NCBI GenBank assembly: GCA_944990035.1
Contig: CALYLX010000155.1
Location: 682,001 to 746,000, forward strand
Length of the DNA stretch: 64,000 bases
Direction: 5' to 3'
DNA from: Clitopilus passeckerianus
Lineage: Eukaryota > Basidiomycota > Agaricomycetes > Agaricales > Entolomataceae
Part shown: positions 25,393 through 36,219 of the stretch, in pieces
How positions within the stretch are numbered: the stretch's first letter is position 1
Layout: each line of letters opens with the position of its first letter
Position numbers and translations under genes: made by a program
Notes under the pieces: model-generated
What the model was told of the DNA's origin: nothing
The model's input: the letters and a program-made list of their open reading frames with translations, nothing else
The model's database searches: none

Positions 25393-26957
25393 GTGAGCTA
25401 GGGTGGGACATTGAACGGGGGAGAAAATAACCTCATGGCCGTTATAAGGACTCGTATGCTTGATGATGCCAGTCGATACATGCCGGCACTCTGGGCCTCT
25501 GGAAGCCGTTGGTAAAAGGCTGTGATAGAAGGAGTAGTATTGGAGAATCTAAGAATCCATCAGCGAAACATTCCTTCTGTGATTGATACTGCAAGTACAG
25601 GTGAGATCTCGGAAGACGCGCCAAGGCGCCACTGTATACGGAAGCGCTGGTACGGCGCTTTCCTTTGAACGATACCTTGCAAGTTCAAAGGTGTTCAAAT
25701 GTGTTAGGGCCTCATCAAAGAGTCTAGTTTTGTTGGTCGATCAATGCGAAGGCGTGGTGAACCTTGGTAAACTTCCACCCGCTTCCATCTTATCGGGCAG
25801 GCGCACCAACTCGTTGACGCCAATTGCCGATTACGTCGGGAAAAACGACCCTCACGGATTCCAAACTCCCATAGAACCTCCTTGTGATCGAAGTTCATCT
25901 TCTCATGCATATCGATAATCCACAACCATCCCGCCTTTTGACCCCCTATCTCCATGGTTTGCGGTCCAGTCTCGCTTTTCTTTCCCCGCTACGTGCTCAA
26001 CTCAATGACACGGTTGTGCCATAATCTACAACTTGGTCCAGGTCGACGCCATGGAAGTGGTTGAGTGTCGCTCAGTAAAAAAGAAAGTCAGTGAAAATCA
26101 GGATTAGGTCATTCCAGCCGATTTCAAAAACGATAGACACCCAATGTCCTTGTACATGCAGAGCAACTTGATCGCGCATCAGTGATCCGAGATGCCGACC
26201 CAATGGTCTGGTTCTCTCGTGTTGCGTTGAATGGAAGCAAGTTTCAAGCTCTGGGTGAAAAGCACATTATTCCTACCGGAATGTTGCTACGTATGGTTGC
26301 TGCGACTTGCTTTCGAGCAGGAAATGCCCTAATTGACAATGGCCGCTTTTGGCCCTCCTCTCTCATGATTGCACGTCTTTCATCCATTATATCGGGATCA
26401 CCTTGTTCAATCCTGTTGTATAGGAAAAAGTTGTTGTTGTTCATAAAGCATGCTTCTGGTAACTGGAACAGAGATCTCCTACTGAGATTGTACGCGCCCA
26501 CTCCTTCAACACATCGCTAATGTTATAAACTGACGGTAACCCCTGTCACAGGGCTTGCCTGCGCCTCGGATGCTTCGGTGCTCTTGCCAACAATTCGTCT
26601 CGTCACCTGGTCGTACGCCAAGGATCACTAATGTGGGCATCTGTGTTGCGGCACCCAACGGTGTTCTGTTACCCACGTACGTCTCCTGCCTCTCCTTTTC
26701 ACTGTTACCATTCGCGACCCTAATCAAACCATTCGTTTGAGACTATACAAAGCAGCGTATAATGAATAACACAATTGTCCTCTTATTGGCCAAACAGATG
26801 CTGGAGGCCCCAGACTCGTAACTGCCACCGCGGAATTGCTACCAGCCCTCTTGCACACGTTAGGAAAGCTGACCAGAACTCGCCAATTTCAGTGCATTCA
26901 TCACAACAATTTCCGGTATATTTCGAAGCATTATAAGCGCAGAGACAATGTGATCTG
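25393..26957. other. Intergenic stretch with duplicated relics
   Basis: A segment at 26430-26640 resembles 29370-29560 (shared AAGCATGC.CTGGTAAC and a following GGNCTTCCTNCNCCTCGGAT). A trace of the 601-bp repeat end (CCCCAGACTCGTAA) lies at 26810-26823. A 112-codon frame at 26182-26520 has no known domain. No gene is called. Confidence 0.35.
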
Positions 26958-27527
26958 CTACACAGCTCTCAACCGCCACACCTGACTTCCTTTAACAATC
27001 TGCCCAGCATCAGGTTTCATCCATATCCCATCCACTCCTTGAGTTGGCGCATCCTCTCCTTGAGTAGTTAGATACAAATTGCCGATCGCCAGTCTGAGTA
27101 AACACTCCGTTTGGGTTCAAAAATCGAAATATGTAGGGAAAAAACGCACTTGAACACACTGCCATCCACCGGCACCACCGTCAACGACAGAAACTTCCAT
27201 AGTACCGGATCCTGAAAAGACCACACAAAGTACCCATCCTTGGGAGGCTGCGGCGACCCAATGGGTTGGAGCCACTTATACGGCGTATTGACCACGGTCT
27301 GGATGGTGCACTGTCCGAGTTGACCGAGCTCTCGGGAGGGCGTGAACTCCCATTGTTGGTTGGGGGTTCCGTTGAATGGTGCGTGGACGACTATTGGGGG
27401 ATAAAATAATATTAGGTTAGGAGAAAGAAAGGGGGAAGAGGAGATACTTACCCTGAATACCTCCAGCGTTCTGACGGAATTCGAGGACGCGGTTGTTGGC
27501 GGTATTGTAGATGTAGTATTTGACCAT
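26958..27527 (-). CDS. Small beta-trefoil (ricin-B-lectin-like) protein
   Basis: Three exons (27452-27527, 27150-27390, 26958-27093) give an intact 150-aa protein without signal peptide. It has the beta-trefoil landmarks: an N-terminal YNTANNRVLEF, a QxW box in NQQWEF, a related VLWKF in the middle and SQVWRL at the end. Length and spacing fit a single ricin-B-type trefoil. Fungal cytosolic trefoil proteins are usually sugar-binding lectins or protease inhibitors; which applies here cannot be told. It is an intact relative, by fold, of the split gene at the left edge. Confidence 0.72.
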
Positions 27528-28588
27528 CTCGCTATGAGTGAGTCGATGGGGAGTATTCAGATAACTGTGTCCTTTTTATAATGAACGTGCCCTACCATAC
27601 GAGAGTTCTTCTCGGTCCCAAATCCGAGGAGGAGAAACGTATTTCGGTTCATTGTACAATCCTCGTGCTCAACTACGCCACGATTTCTATCCTCATGTTC
27701 TGATTTTGATTTGCGGTTTTCTACAGCAGTCCTAGAACAATCATTGAATAGACCAGGAACTGTTATTAATCCGTGTCAATGTCAATGTCAATGTCAGTGA
27801 TAAATATTTGTGGATCGAAGATGCTAGACTGTCAATTGTGTCAGACTATGGACGTCAGGGATTTCTCCACCTCTGCGTCATTATATCTGGGCAGATTGTG
27901 AGAGCATATGCATCGGTGTCCCGCCAGCTACGAGTTTATTTTAACACAAAGCCATAAGGTCTGAACATCATGCGAAAGGACTCTTGCTCGGATGGAGGGC
28001 TAAGGGCGATGTCACTGACAGGCAGGTCCTCCGGGGTCGCATCCGCCGAGGTTGTTTGGAATTGTGAGGATGCCGTCACCTGTAGTTTGTAAGACGTCAA
28101 TCGTTCAAGGTGGAGCTCAAAGATGAGCCAGAAGAGTGATGTAGAGCAGAACCTGAGCAATTCTGACTGATGAAGACTTTTTGGTACATCGGGTGATTCA
28201 AGCCACATGAACCTTTATCCCCAATGAAAACGGGGTCTGTATCAGTTTGAGGCTCCCAGCCAAACTGAGTCAAACCTTCAAGCTTCAAAATCTGCCTCCG
28301 TCACCCAAATTCGGCTCAGCGCAGATCTTGCCCTTCACAGACGGGCTCTGGACCCACGCGTTCAGCTGAGTAATATGTTTGCATTTGTCTGTACGTAGGG
28401 AAATTAGTTGTGTATCGAATGTACCGGTACTGTAATTACCGATATGCGATTGTCTGCGAGCGCCCGAGACCACATGAGCCCAAACCGGTATGTATGATAG
28501 AGCCATTATGGGGTATGTCGCGTCGAAATTCCTCTCATTCCATCCTATGAGCAACAAATCGAGAGAAAAGGAAAAAACAAGCCTTCAC
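27528..28588. other. Intergenic stretch, no clear gene
   Basis: Two minus-strand frames (27936-28208, 28285-28557) have no known domain; they may hold 3' exons of the model at 28589-28877, but I could not join them. A GTCAAT triplet-like run (TGTCAATGTCAATGTCAATGTC, about 27772-27793) is a tiny hexamer repeat. Confidence 0.3.
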
Positions 28589-28877
28589 CGGTGCCGTTCG
28601 ATGTATCTGCTGGCTCAGCGGATGCTTTGGAAGTCTCTGGCGTGCCTCTCGGCTGCGTTGCGGCTGATTTGCGGTCTCAGCTGCTGCCTTCGCCGCGCTG
28701 GTTTTCCATTCCTGCTCGCGTTTTTGAGTAATACACCAAAGCTCTCCGTGAAGAATCACATACCTTCTTTATTGCTTCATCAAGCTTATCCCATATCTCC
28801 TTGAATTTCGCTTGGGTGATATTCTCCTCAGCTTCTATCGCTTTCGTTCCTCTAGGTACCATGCCATGTACATATTC
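28589..28877 (-). CDS. Fragment of an uncharacterised helical protein
   Basis: Two exons join cleanly (28764-28877 and 28589-28721, GTATGT donor, GCAG acceptor). The product is rich in Lys, Glu, Ala and Gln (EENITQAKFKEIWDKLDEA), so it is probably helical, and I recognise no family. Upstream, a possible exon in 28930-28990 does not hold frame, and downstream the end is not found, so this is either part of a gene I cannot complete or a decaying one. Confidence 0.35.
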
Positions 28878-31800
28878 CTAGAACATGATTAGTTTCTGAG
28901 CTGAAGCCAATAACAATATGACTTACCGAGCTGTAAACAGTTCTCTTTGGCCTTGGCAGGTTTTAACCGTGCGGTCTTCGGAGGAGGTGGGTGAAATCCT
29001 ATGGCTGGGATCTCGGTTCAAGTTGCCAGTACACATCGAGTAGCCTTGATGAGGTACTGCCGTACGAAGGCACTATCTCAGTTTTACCTTCTCACAAGAA
29101 TGTATACCTGGTTGAAATCTATACCTCTAAGTAGTGGGGAATGATCATGGCAAGAGGAAGGGGTTGTGACTTCGTGGACGAATGCAGTCTATGTGCTAGC
29201 AAGTGCCAGTGCTTCCTAGATATGGCTACTGCAACCAACCCCCGAGAAGGAAAGGTTCTGAGTTGTAATTGCAGTTTCTCGAACCTCTTCTCCTAAAACT
29301 GTACACCTTTCTTCCAGTCTATCGGGACTCTTTCACTCAATCTTCTCGTGATGAGGAAAAATTGGCTGCCGCCGATCAAGCATGCGCTGGTAACATCAAC
29401 AGGAACGTCCTTCCGCTTGTACGTTCGCTCTCCTTCAACCCACCGTCATGACCACCGACTTACAATACATCTTCACAGGTCTTCCTTCACCTCGGATACG
29501 TCTGCCTCTCCTGGCTTGCATCGTGACAATCCTTCTCATCACCTGGCCATACAATAAGTACCACTATATGGTGGGCTGTTGACAAGTGCGGTCTTTGCTA
29601 GTATCTGTACGCTAGAAGAGCTGTACGACTAGCTTCAATCGCGTAGTTGTGAATGCGATTGGTTTCAGTGAACTACTCCGAAGGCCGCGACGAAGGGACG
29701 GTCGTAGGTCGAAGTGAGAGGTACAAATTCGACGAACGCAGGATGTGCTGTCGAAGATGCTAAGAACAGCAATGGGCAGCCGTTCGAAGGTGAGCGAAGA
29801 GAGAGAGAGAAAAGAACAAAGAGAGACAGAATAATTCTGAGCCGGAAAGTCGAGACGAACGAGGGGGATCGAAAGATGAATTCCAGTAAACTACTGACAA
29901 GGTCTTGTATTCCTACTCGAAGGTAATGCCACGTAGTTCGACCGGAATAAAGATATGTACATGGTTCGATTATTGGGTGAAGTGTAAGGTAACTAAACTC
30001 GAATTAGAAGGTAAGTAAAAGATTTTGTTCGGTGAGAAATGTCCGATGAATAAAATAGTCCGATAAATCGAATAGATAAGTGAAAGAAATTTTACTAGTG
30101 CACAAATGTCAAACCATGAGGGTCTTGAGGACCCTCGAGGTTGGAAGTCGAAGTTCGCCGATCATGTGAAGTGCGAATAACGACATTTTGACGTTCTAAA
30201 TCCGGCGGAATCGTGGATGTCGGCCAGGGGAACAAGGAACGTGTGTTTGAGAAGTTTGAGAGGTAGTGTAAGATTGAGGGTCGAATTGTTGGAAGTCGAA
30301 GTAGAGTAGGATGAGGTGAATTGATGGGAGAAATGCGGGAGCGAAGTTGATGATAAGATCGGAGAAAGCTCGGTGGTTGAGTGAGTCGGGATTCGGAAGA
30401 TGAGCGCGGTCGAAGGTGAAGTTCGAAGATGACGGAATCGTGATTTACATGCCTAGAATCCGATGAGGCATGTCACTGTACAGAGGAACTCAAAATTATC
30501 CTACCATTGCAATATGTCCGCTCCTTCCTATTCGCATTCATGACGCCAATCCGGGGCTTTCTTCTATTTGTAGACCATACTCACTCAGAGGCACGGCCTC
30601 ATCAAGCTTCAATGAGGCGATCTGAAGGAGATTCGGGGCAGATTGGACAATTGGGACGAACCAACGATCACTTATAAAGGACCCCACTCCAAATGATCTT
30701 CCCAGTACCAATGAAAGACTAGGACGTCAACGACATCGTAGAAGGCGGGCAGCCTTGAGAAGAAACCATGAGCTTTTCAGACACCCATGCTCCCGCCGTT
30801 TGCTGGTACCCTCCCTTCTCAGCCCCCTTTCATCAACCGGCATCGTCATTTCCCACATTCGACACTGACAACTGAAGACGGTCAAAGTGGACGAATGCCG
30901 GGAAACCCTGGATAGTCTCGAAAACTACCGAAGCCCTCGGCGGGAAGACTTGAACCCTGTCATATGCTCGCGGTATTGAGCTCCAACCTTGTTCTTCCGA
31001 ACGAGGACGCATCCACTCATCCATCTTGTTGCTATTTCCGTTGGATTTGGTAAAATTCCCAGACATATTCAGGAAGATCCCGTCTTCCGAACTACCGCTG
31101 TGGCTCGATCTCTCCTACCCTCGTCCTCGTCGTCTTTAGCTTACCTTTCACTCCTCCAAACCTACATCCTCCGGTTGACCTCACCACTCGCAGCGAAACC
31201 ATAATGATGTTCTCCTGAAATCTGACGAACTGCGGAGTCTACACCTTGCGACAGTGGCCTCAACCTAGCCTTTGTCAGGTTGGAATAACATCGCCTCATT
31301 CGGCTCAACCCCTGCCGACCAGGAGGAAGAACACCGAGAAGACGTCCTGTCATCATTGAATGCTTCCTTTGGACCTTCGGAGCAAGGAATCCGGAGTTTG
31401 CATTCCTTCTGCCGCCGCCATCGACATCTCCCAACGTGTTGAGGCATATCTCCCTGAGCATCCAGCAAGGACCGCGCTCTGGTGATGTGAGCCAACCTCT
31501 GTATCCTCCGTTACCAAGAGTATTGTGAACTTCCTGCTTTGCATACTGGCATTACCTTTTGGGGCCTGGGGTTGGGTTGACTTGCCCTGTGGCGAAAGTC
31601 TGCGGGGATACCGATATTTGAGACTCATTCAGGAGGTTGGCGGTGGTGGTTACGTGACGGACGAATGTCGAGTCTGTTGAAGATGACGGGTAGTGATTTT
31701 TGACACACAGGTCGCCATACACCAAGCCCTCATACTGTTTTCACCTACTGTCAGTACAATAAAAATCTCTTTGTTCGTTTCTAAGTCGTCGAGGTTCATA

Positions 31801-32055
31801 TCGGAGGCAATATTTTTGAAGTCACATTTCGTCTGCGAATAACCAGACTATCACATTCATTCGCCGGAGAAACATATTGAGGCTCAAGCCAATCCAAACA
31901 AAACAAGCCCTACGGTACGGCCCCTCCACTTCACCCAACGAATGCAAGTACGCATCTCATTACACCCCGACCAGCAGATTTGAGGTTTCCGCCAAATCCT
32001 CTTTGGTCAGACAGCTATGAAGCACATAGGACCAGGTTAGTATTGGTACTATCAG
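28878..32055. other. Gene-poor stretch rich in relics
   Basis: At 29446-29580 a short frame opens with an ATG and one membrane-like helix (LPLLACIVTILLITW), then stops. From 29690 to 30470 the plus strand is strikingly purine-rich with many GTCGAAG/TTCGAAG words and no long frame. At 31330-31720 lies copy 2 of the diverged repeat. No gene is called. Confidence 0.35.
31330..31720 (+). repeat. Diverged repeat, copy 2 (relative at 23080-23480)
   Basis: It is about two-thirds similar by eye to 23080-23480 in direct orientation, with the block around TTGTGAACTTCCTGCTTTG best preserved. The function and class are unknown. Confidence 0.45.
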
Positions 32056-32346
32056 CTATCTCGCACCGAAATATGATGTACTACCAGACCCCCTTCTGCC
32101 GCAGCGCGTCTGAGCAGAGTAGACCTGTTTCGCATAATTGGAACTGCACTGGGCCTTACCGGCCTCGGTTCTTCTGTATCCGCCTATAAGTGGGGATGAG
32201 TTACGTAGGAATACTCAGCCGCCAGGAATCATGGAGATGTTCAACGTACAGACAGAGCCTCGCCCACCGGGGTTCGGAGCGGCGGCGGCACTGGTGATAG
32301 CGCAAGAAACAACGACGAAGGAAGAGAGTGCTTTCAGATTGAACAT
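32056..32346 (-). CDS. Small secreted cysteine-containing protein
   Basis: A TATA box (32429-32434) precedes an ATG at 32346 by about 83 nt. The first exon (32250-32346) encodes a clear signal peptide (LKALSSFVVVSCAITSAAAA) with likely cleavage after an Ala. A 66-nt intron with GTACGT donor and ATAG acceptor leads to exon 2 (32056-32183). The precursor is 74 aa; the mature part is basic, Gly/Ser/Arg-rich and has three Cys. The 3' end is uncertain: a second intron (donor GTGCGA near 32070, acceptor at 32015) would end the protein at 32007 with a slightly different tail. I recognise no family. Small secreted proteins of this kind act outside the cell; the role is unknown. Confidence 0.5.
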
Positions 32347-33483
32347 GTTAGTGATTCAGGTGAGGATAATGGTGGTCTCGTCGGAAAAACTTGAGATTCG
32401 CCGATGATGAATCCACTCTGAGCCAGTGTTTATACTGCAGCCTACTCGTCGTGGGTACGTTCAATCGTACTGGGGTTGGCCATTAGAAATGTTCTCTTCG
32501 GCTGCTTTATCGTCAAGGTATGAAATTTCAGACAGATGTCGGTGGAGTGATATGGCATGCAAGCCCTAGCCTCAGGAAATTTCTATTCGTTTCAACGATA
32601 ACTTGGATGTTACGAGCAATCCGCTGCAACTAAAAACTCGCGAAGGTTTAGGTAATCCTGGGGTAGTAATAGCGAGGTGTAGGTGCAAGAAGTGGCTTCA
32701 AGTACTCTTACTTGCGACAACGACTCGGAAGTATCGGGATAATACAGAGCATTATTCGGTTGGGCACGTACCTCTGACAACATAATCACCATAGACGAGT
32801 GCACCAAAGCGTGCCCTGCACCAATTTGGAAGTGGCACAGTCGGCAGGACATCATACAAGGCTCGATGATGACTGGGAATGAATGTGTAAGAAAGGGAGA
32901 CAAGGCCCGGTGCCGTCAGGTGGTGGTTAGTACTTGCACCTCTTCATTTCTGATGTGACATGCCAAGCCACGCTAGAAAGCGGCCTCAGAGAGTAGAGAT
33001 CTCAGAGTAAAGTCACCTGGTAGCCTTTTGTCAGGTTCAGCTTGTCAGTATTCATCGAAGGCGAGTATGCACCGATTAACGTACAGCTACAGAAAATGCT
33101 CGATCGGCAATGTTTAACTCATCGAGAATGGTGGAGAGGTAGTTAGGTCCGGTAGCTGGATATTTGGAGGCCTTCAACAGAGAAACGGTAGCCTTCCAGA
33201 GCAAGGCGATCCCAGCAAACGTTTAAACTTTTGTTTCCGGTGCATGGATCCCCAATACTGAATATCGGGACGTGATGTCATAGTGGGCACAGCCACATTA
33301 ATCTTACCTGAAACTCCTGTGTTCCGCTAACTCTGGGGAATCCCTGACACATCCACACTGGCTTTGATGACGGTTTAATTAAATCCGTGTCTGCATCACA
33401 TCTGTCCGAACATTACTGTGGAGCGCCCGGTTGCTCTCCAATATTTGGGGAAAGGGAACCGAGAAGAAAAAGACTTGACGGCT
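32347..33483. other. Intergenic region, no further gene seen
   Basis: Beyond the promoter of the small secreted protein there is a 97-codon minus frame (32610-32903) without recognisable features. Nothing else is seen. Confidence 0.3.
32429..32434 (-). promoter_or_regulatory. TATA box of the small secreted protein gene
   Basis: The minus strand reads TATAAA in the context GTATAAACAC, about 83 nt upstream of the ATG. Confidence 0.5.
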
Positions 33484-33485
33484 TA

Positions 33486-34286
33486 CAGCCAACTACAGAT
33501 CGATAGACCGCTTTTCGATATTCTGGCCATTGGATACGATGTTTGTCCTTGGGGCTGAACAAATATTTGATTTCCGCTTTTGGGAACAATCGAGAACAGA
33601 ATGGGGCAAGACTGGTACACGAGGCTCACGGTCTTTCAGCTCAGTATCACTGCACACCTCGACGCCAGGCTCCTTCTTCCACATTCTCAACGATAATCGA
33701 ATTTGAAATATTTGGCCGATAACTAGCTCCGAGATGCCACTATACTGCCTTCACCCGCCAGCGAAATTTTGCTTCAATTCTTCACGCAGCTCTGCTAGGT
33801 ACATATTAGAAGTCCATTCAATCAAGCTCTCAAGATACCGTGTTAGGTAAATGTTAGAACGCAATGAAATTGGAGGTAGGAGGAGAAAAAAGCTATATGT
33901 ACCGCTGCATCCAAAGAATTGAGTCGAGACCTTCCAGCTTGTTCTCGACCTTCCTAACAGCACTCCTTGTCCTCTTGAGTCTCCTTACGTGTTGAAGAGT
34001 CCTTTCACTGATGCCTGTCATTGTGAGAATTTCACCAACTCAGTAGATGAGACATAAGAACAAGCTGCCCTTTGGCTTCAGGTACAATATATCGATGATT
34101 CCCAACACCCATGATTATGAGGTGAGTATGAAGAAGCCTGTTGCGTTCTCACTTCGCCGGCGCTTGGACCGCTTTGATCTCAACTGCTCCCAAAAGCGGA
34201 AATTAAATATTTGTTCGGCCCCAAGGGCAAACATCGTATCCAATGGCCAGAATATCGAAAGCGGTCTATCGATCTGTAATTGGCTG
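33486..34286. mobile_element. Tc1/mariner-like foldback element
   Basis: Two arms of about 108 bp, 33486-33597 and 34179-34286, are inverted copies with roughly 93% identity. The ends read CAGCCAA(C/T)TACAGATCG and are flanked on both sides by TA (33484-33485, 34287-34288), the target of the Tc1/mariner superfamily. The 580-bp centre has no transposase; its 70-codon minus frame (33751-33963) is unremarkable. It is probably a non-autonomous element. It lies in the upstream region of the HsbA-like gene. Confidence 0.65.
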
Positions 34287-34519
34287 TAAACTAGAGTGCC
34301 GACGACCAGGTGACCGCGCCAGGCTTGGTGCCCAGGGGCAGTTTCTGTCATGAGCGAACCACGAGGCCTGCCATCGGATGTAAACACTGACACTGACATA
34401 GATTGACAAGTGGGACTAGGGCCACACAGCTGTGCCGAAAAGGCCCGGGATGAATGGGAGATATACCGGTCCCTCCTTACGTCTTCGTGTCCTTTTTGAA
34501 TTCAGGAAAACGGGTATTG

Positions 34520-34526
34520 TATAAAG
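34520..34526 (+). promoter_or_regulatory. TATA box of the HsbA-like gene
   Basis: TATAAAG lies 76 nt upstream of the ATG at 34602. Confidence 0.55.
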
Positions 34527-34601
34527 CCTACATGCCCGGACGACAATTCATCAACGGCGAAACCCGTCTACGACTTCACAACTTTCTACACGGACTCTAC
34601 G

Positions 34602-35320
34602 ATGCAACTCTCCGCCATTTTCCTTTTACTTGCCTCCTCCGTTTTGTCTGCGCTCGCACAAAGCCCTTCTCCTCAAGCTCTCAATGGAACAATCACCGAA
34701 TTGACTACTGAGGCCCAAGCTTGGCGCACCAACATCGACAAATTCGAACCTCTAAACGCTCCCCTAGTCGGTCCTGTAAGTGTGGACTTGGTTCATTATT
34801 TACCTCATAGCCTTACTCAACCGTTATTTATCTTAGCAACTCGTTCTAGGCTGTACTCAAATTATTAGTACCCTGACTTCGAACCCGCAATCTGCAACTG
34901 CACGTATCTCCTCGTTTGGCATTGCCTCTTGCGTGTCCTTATCGTTCTATAGCCCGAATATTCAAAGACCGACAGTCAAGCACTAGCTGCGAACTTGCAG
35001 ATCGACGGCACGGCTACTTCTGGGGCTCTCAGCCAGCTCCAGAAAAAGTATGGTGTAGCCGCTCAGTTCGGTTTTGCTGTACCGATTCGCCTCTGTTTGA
35101 GCCGACTGGAAGAGGCCTATGATGACTTCTTATTCCCGACGGTCTATAGTTTGGTTCGTCTTCAGCTATTCTACACTGGCCCCAACGGCTCCACTAACTG
35201 CGGCCATTCCCGTGTCTATTCTCTTAAAATTAGACTGGGCCGGCGGAGGTTGTTGCCCTGAATGTCAAGGTCCAGATCGATGGGGCTGTACAGAGGGCGA
35301 TTTCTGCTTATGATCCCTAG
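34602..35320 (+). CDS. Secreted HsbA-like (hydrophobic surface binding) protein
   Basis: Four exons (34602-34775, 34837-34899, 34953-35141, 35234-35320) give 170 aa, the usual size. A signal peptide (LSAIFLLLASSVLSALAQ) is followed by the family pattern: LNGTITELTTEAQAW, a helical middle with KTDSQALAANLQ, and a C-terminal VKVQIDGAVQRAISAY. HsbA proteins coat hydrophobic surfaces and can recruit cutinase-like enzymes. The second intron must use a GC donor (GCACGT at 34900) to keep frame; with the neighbouring GT the frame breaks, so either the rare donor or a one-base error applies. The family assignment is by sequence pattern and length. Confidence 0.72.
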
Positions 35321-36219
35321 GGGAATAGGCTTTGGAAGCGTTGTATTTGATTTGTGTATACTATGGCTGTGAATCCCTCTCAAGCCGGGGAGCTCACTTG
35401 CAATATTTACATATAGACCAACCGTAAATTCTCTGTTTTTCTGGAATCGGGTAATACTACCTTCCTTGTTGGACTCTTAAATCGTAAAGTAGCGTGATTA
35501 TCAAGGAAGAGTCGTAAAGTACGATAATCGGTGTGATACTGGACATTCTAAGAATACGCAAGCTTGGTCTACTTGGACCTAAAGGGCAGATGAGATAGTT
35601 GCAGCATAAACCAAACGGCAGAGATATCGCGTGACCCCCAGCCCAGCCGTGGGCGGCGGCGGCTTCATAGATGTCGGTGCCGGTGGGTGTATCTATGTGA
35701 TGAAGGCTTAGGAGTCAGGAGGTATAGATGGGCGTGTACTGGGCGTTCATTAGCCTAGCCCCGGGCCAAATAGCAACATGATGTTAAGCCGTTCGGAATG
35801 GCAGGGTAAAGAACGCGAGGTGACTGCTCCGACGCGCAAATGGGAGATGGGTGCAGAACGGTCGCGAGGCCGGGCGAGGTGATGACGATTGATCTTGACA
35901 GTGCATGTCAGCCCCGGATGCCTCCTGAGACATTGCTTGGGCCAAAATCTTTGCATTTGGTAAAATGAGCGGAGGAAGCGACTAAAGGAAGGTCAGTATT
36001 GGGCCAACACCCAAGCCACCATGCCCACACCTCAACCATTGCCTAATCCGCCTATAGATATGCACTGCACCAAGGTCTGTCTGGGCTTTTCAAGCATCTG
36101 AGGCGCAGGTCCAGGTGCAGGCTATAAGAATAAGTGAGTGTAACCTAAGCGGATGCAGTCAGTCCCGTTGAGGGTAGCATGTTAATCACGAAACACTGAC
36201 GAGAGTCTACACCGATACC
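35321..36219. other. Intergenic region, no gene seen
   Basis: Only short unremarkable frames occur. A GGCGGCGGCGGC run lies near 35652. Confidence 0.35.

Noticed and set aside
28285..28557. Possible 3' exon of the helical protein at 28589-28877
   Set aside because: No splice pair joins the two in frame, and the frame has no family features.
29578..30481. Solo LTR of about 900 bp (TGTTGAC...TGTACA)
   Set aside because: TG and CA ends can be picked, but flanks TGGGC and GAGGA do not form a target duplication and no second copy is visible.
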